A model generated the notes under the pieces. It ran no database searches and was not told the DNA's origin. It worked only from the letters and a program-made list of their open reading frames with translations. Positions 21,037 through 21,062 of a stretch of DNA of 21,062 bases are shown one piece after another (position 1 is the first letter of the stretch; every line of letters starts with the position of its first letter). The position numbers and the translations under genes are program-made. Source of the DNA: Pelargonium nanum (Eukaryota; Streptophyta; Magnoliopsida; Geraniales; Geraniaceae); contig JAYMTF010001842.1 of assembly GCA_036897485.1 (NCBI GenBank), positions 1-21,062 of the forward strand, given 5' to 3'.

Positions 21037-21062
21037 CTTGTTATTGGATGGACTAGGAATAT

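Overview
This window looks like nuclear DNA from a flowering plant, most likely a eudicot. Coding exons are short and bounded by GT-AG introns. Non-coding DNA is AT-rich, and remnants of plant transposons (Ty1/copia, MITE-like, SINE-like) lie in introns and spacers. I cannot name the species.

Layout. (1) Positions 310-4757, plus strand: a seven-exon gene for a 306-residue protein that resembles the uncharacterised C1orf74-like/DUF4504 family. Its second intron carries a decayed antisense Ty1/copia 3' end and a GCGCCTC-rich repeat. (2) 4758-6370: spacer with a 34-bp tandem repeat and a 121-bp MITE with a TAA target duplication. (3) 6495-9788, minus strand: an intact four-exon fructokinase of the pfkB family, 330 residues. 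Intron 1 holds an unusual regulatory-looking island with three CACGTG cores, three CACGCGC motifs and a GC-rich hairpin. (4) 9900-15300: a long spacer with a fold-back repeat of about 450 bp, two SINE-like copies, a GC-rich tRNA-like remnant and about 2.5 kb of T-rich sequence with nothing recognisable. (5) 15396-19084, plus strand: a three-exon FAR1-domain protein of the short FRF type (FAR1 zinc finger plus C-terminal coiled coil, no transposase domain). Its best start codon is split between two exons. A small solo-LTR-like element lies in its last intron. (6) 19085-21062: spacer, then a possible 3' end of a minus-strand gene that runs off the window.

The genes do not form a pathway or operon. 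Fructokinase acts in cytosolic sugar metabolism, the FRF-type protein is a nuclear DNA-binding factor, and the first gene is of unknown function. One possible link is worth checking: the fructokinase intron contains exact copies of the 7-bp site known for FAR1/FHY3, and a FAR1-family factor sits about 5.6 kb away. The same bases also fit CAMTA and ABA-type sites. Exon joins were derived by hand from reading frame and splice consensus, without transcript data.
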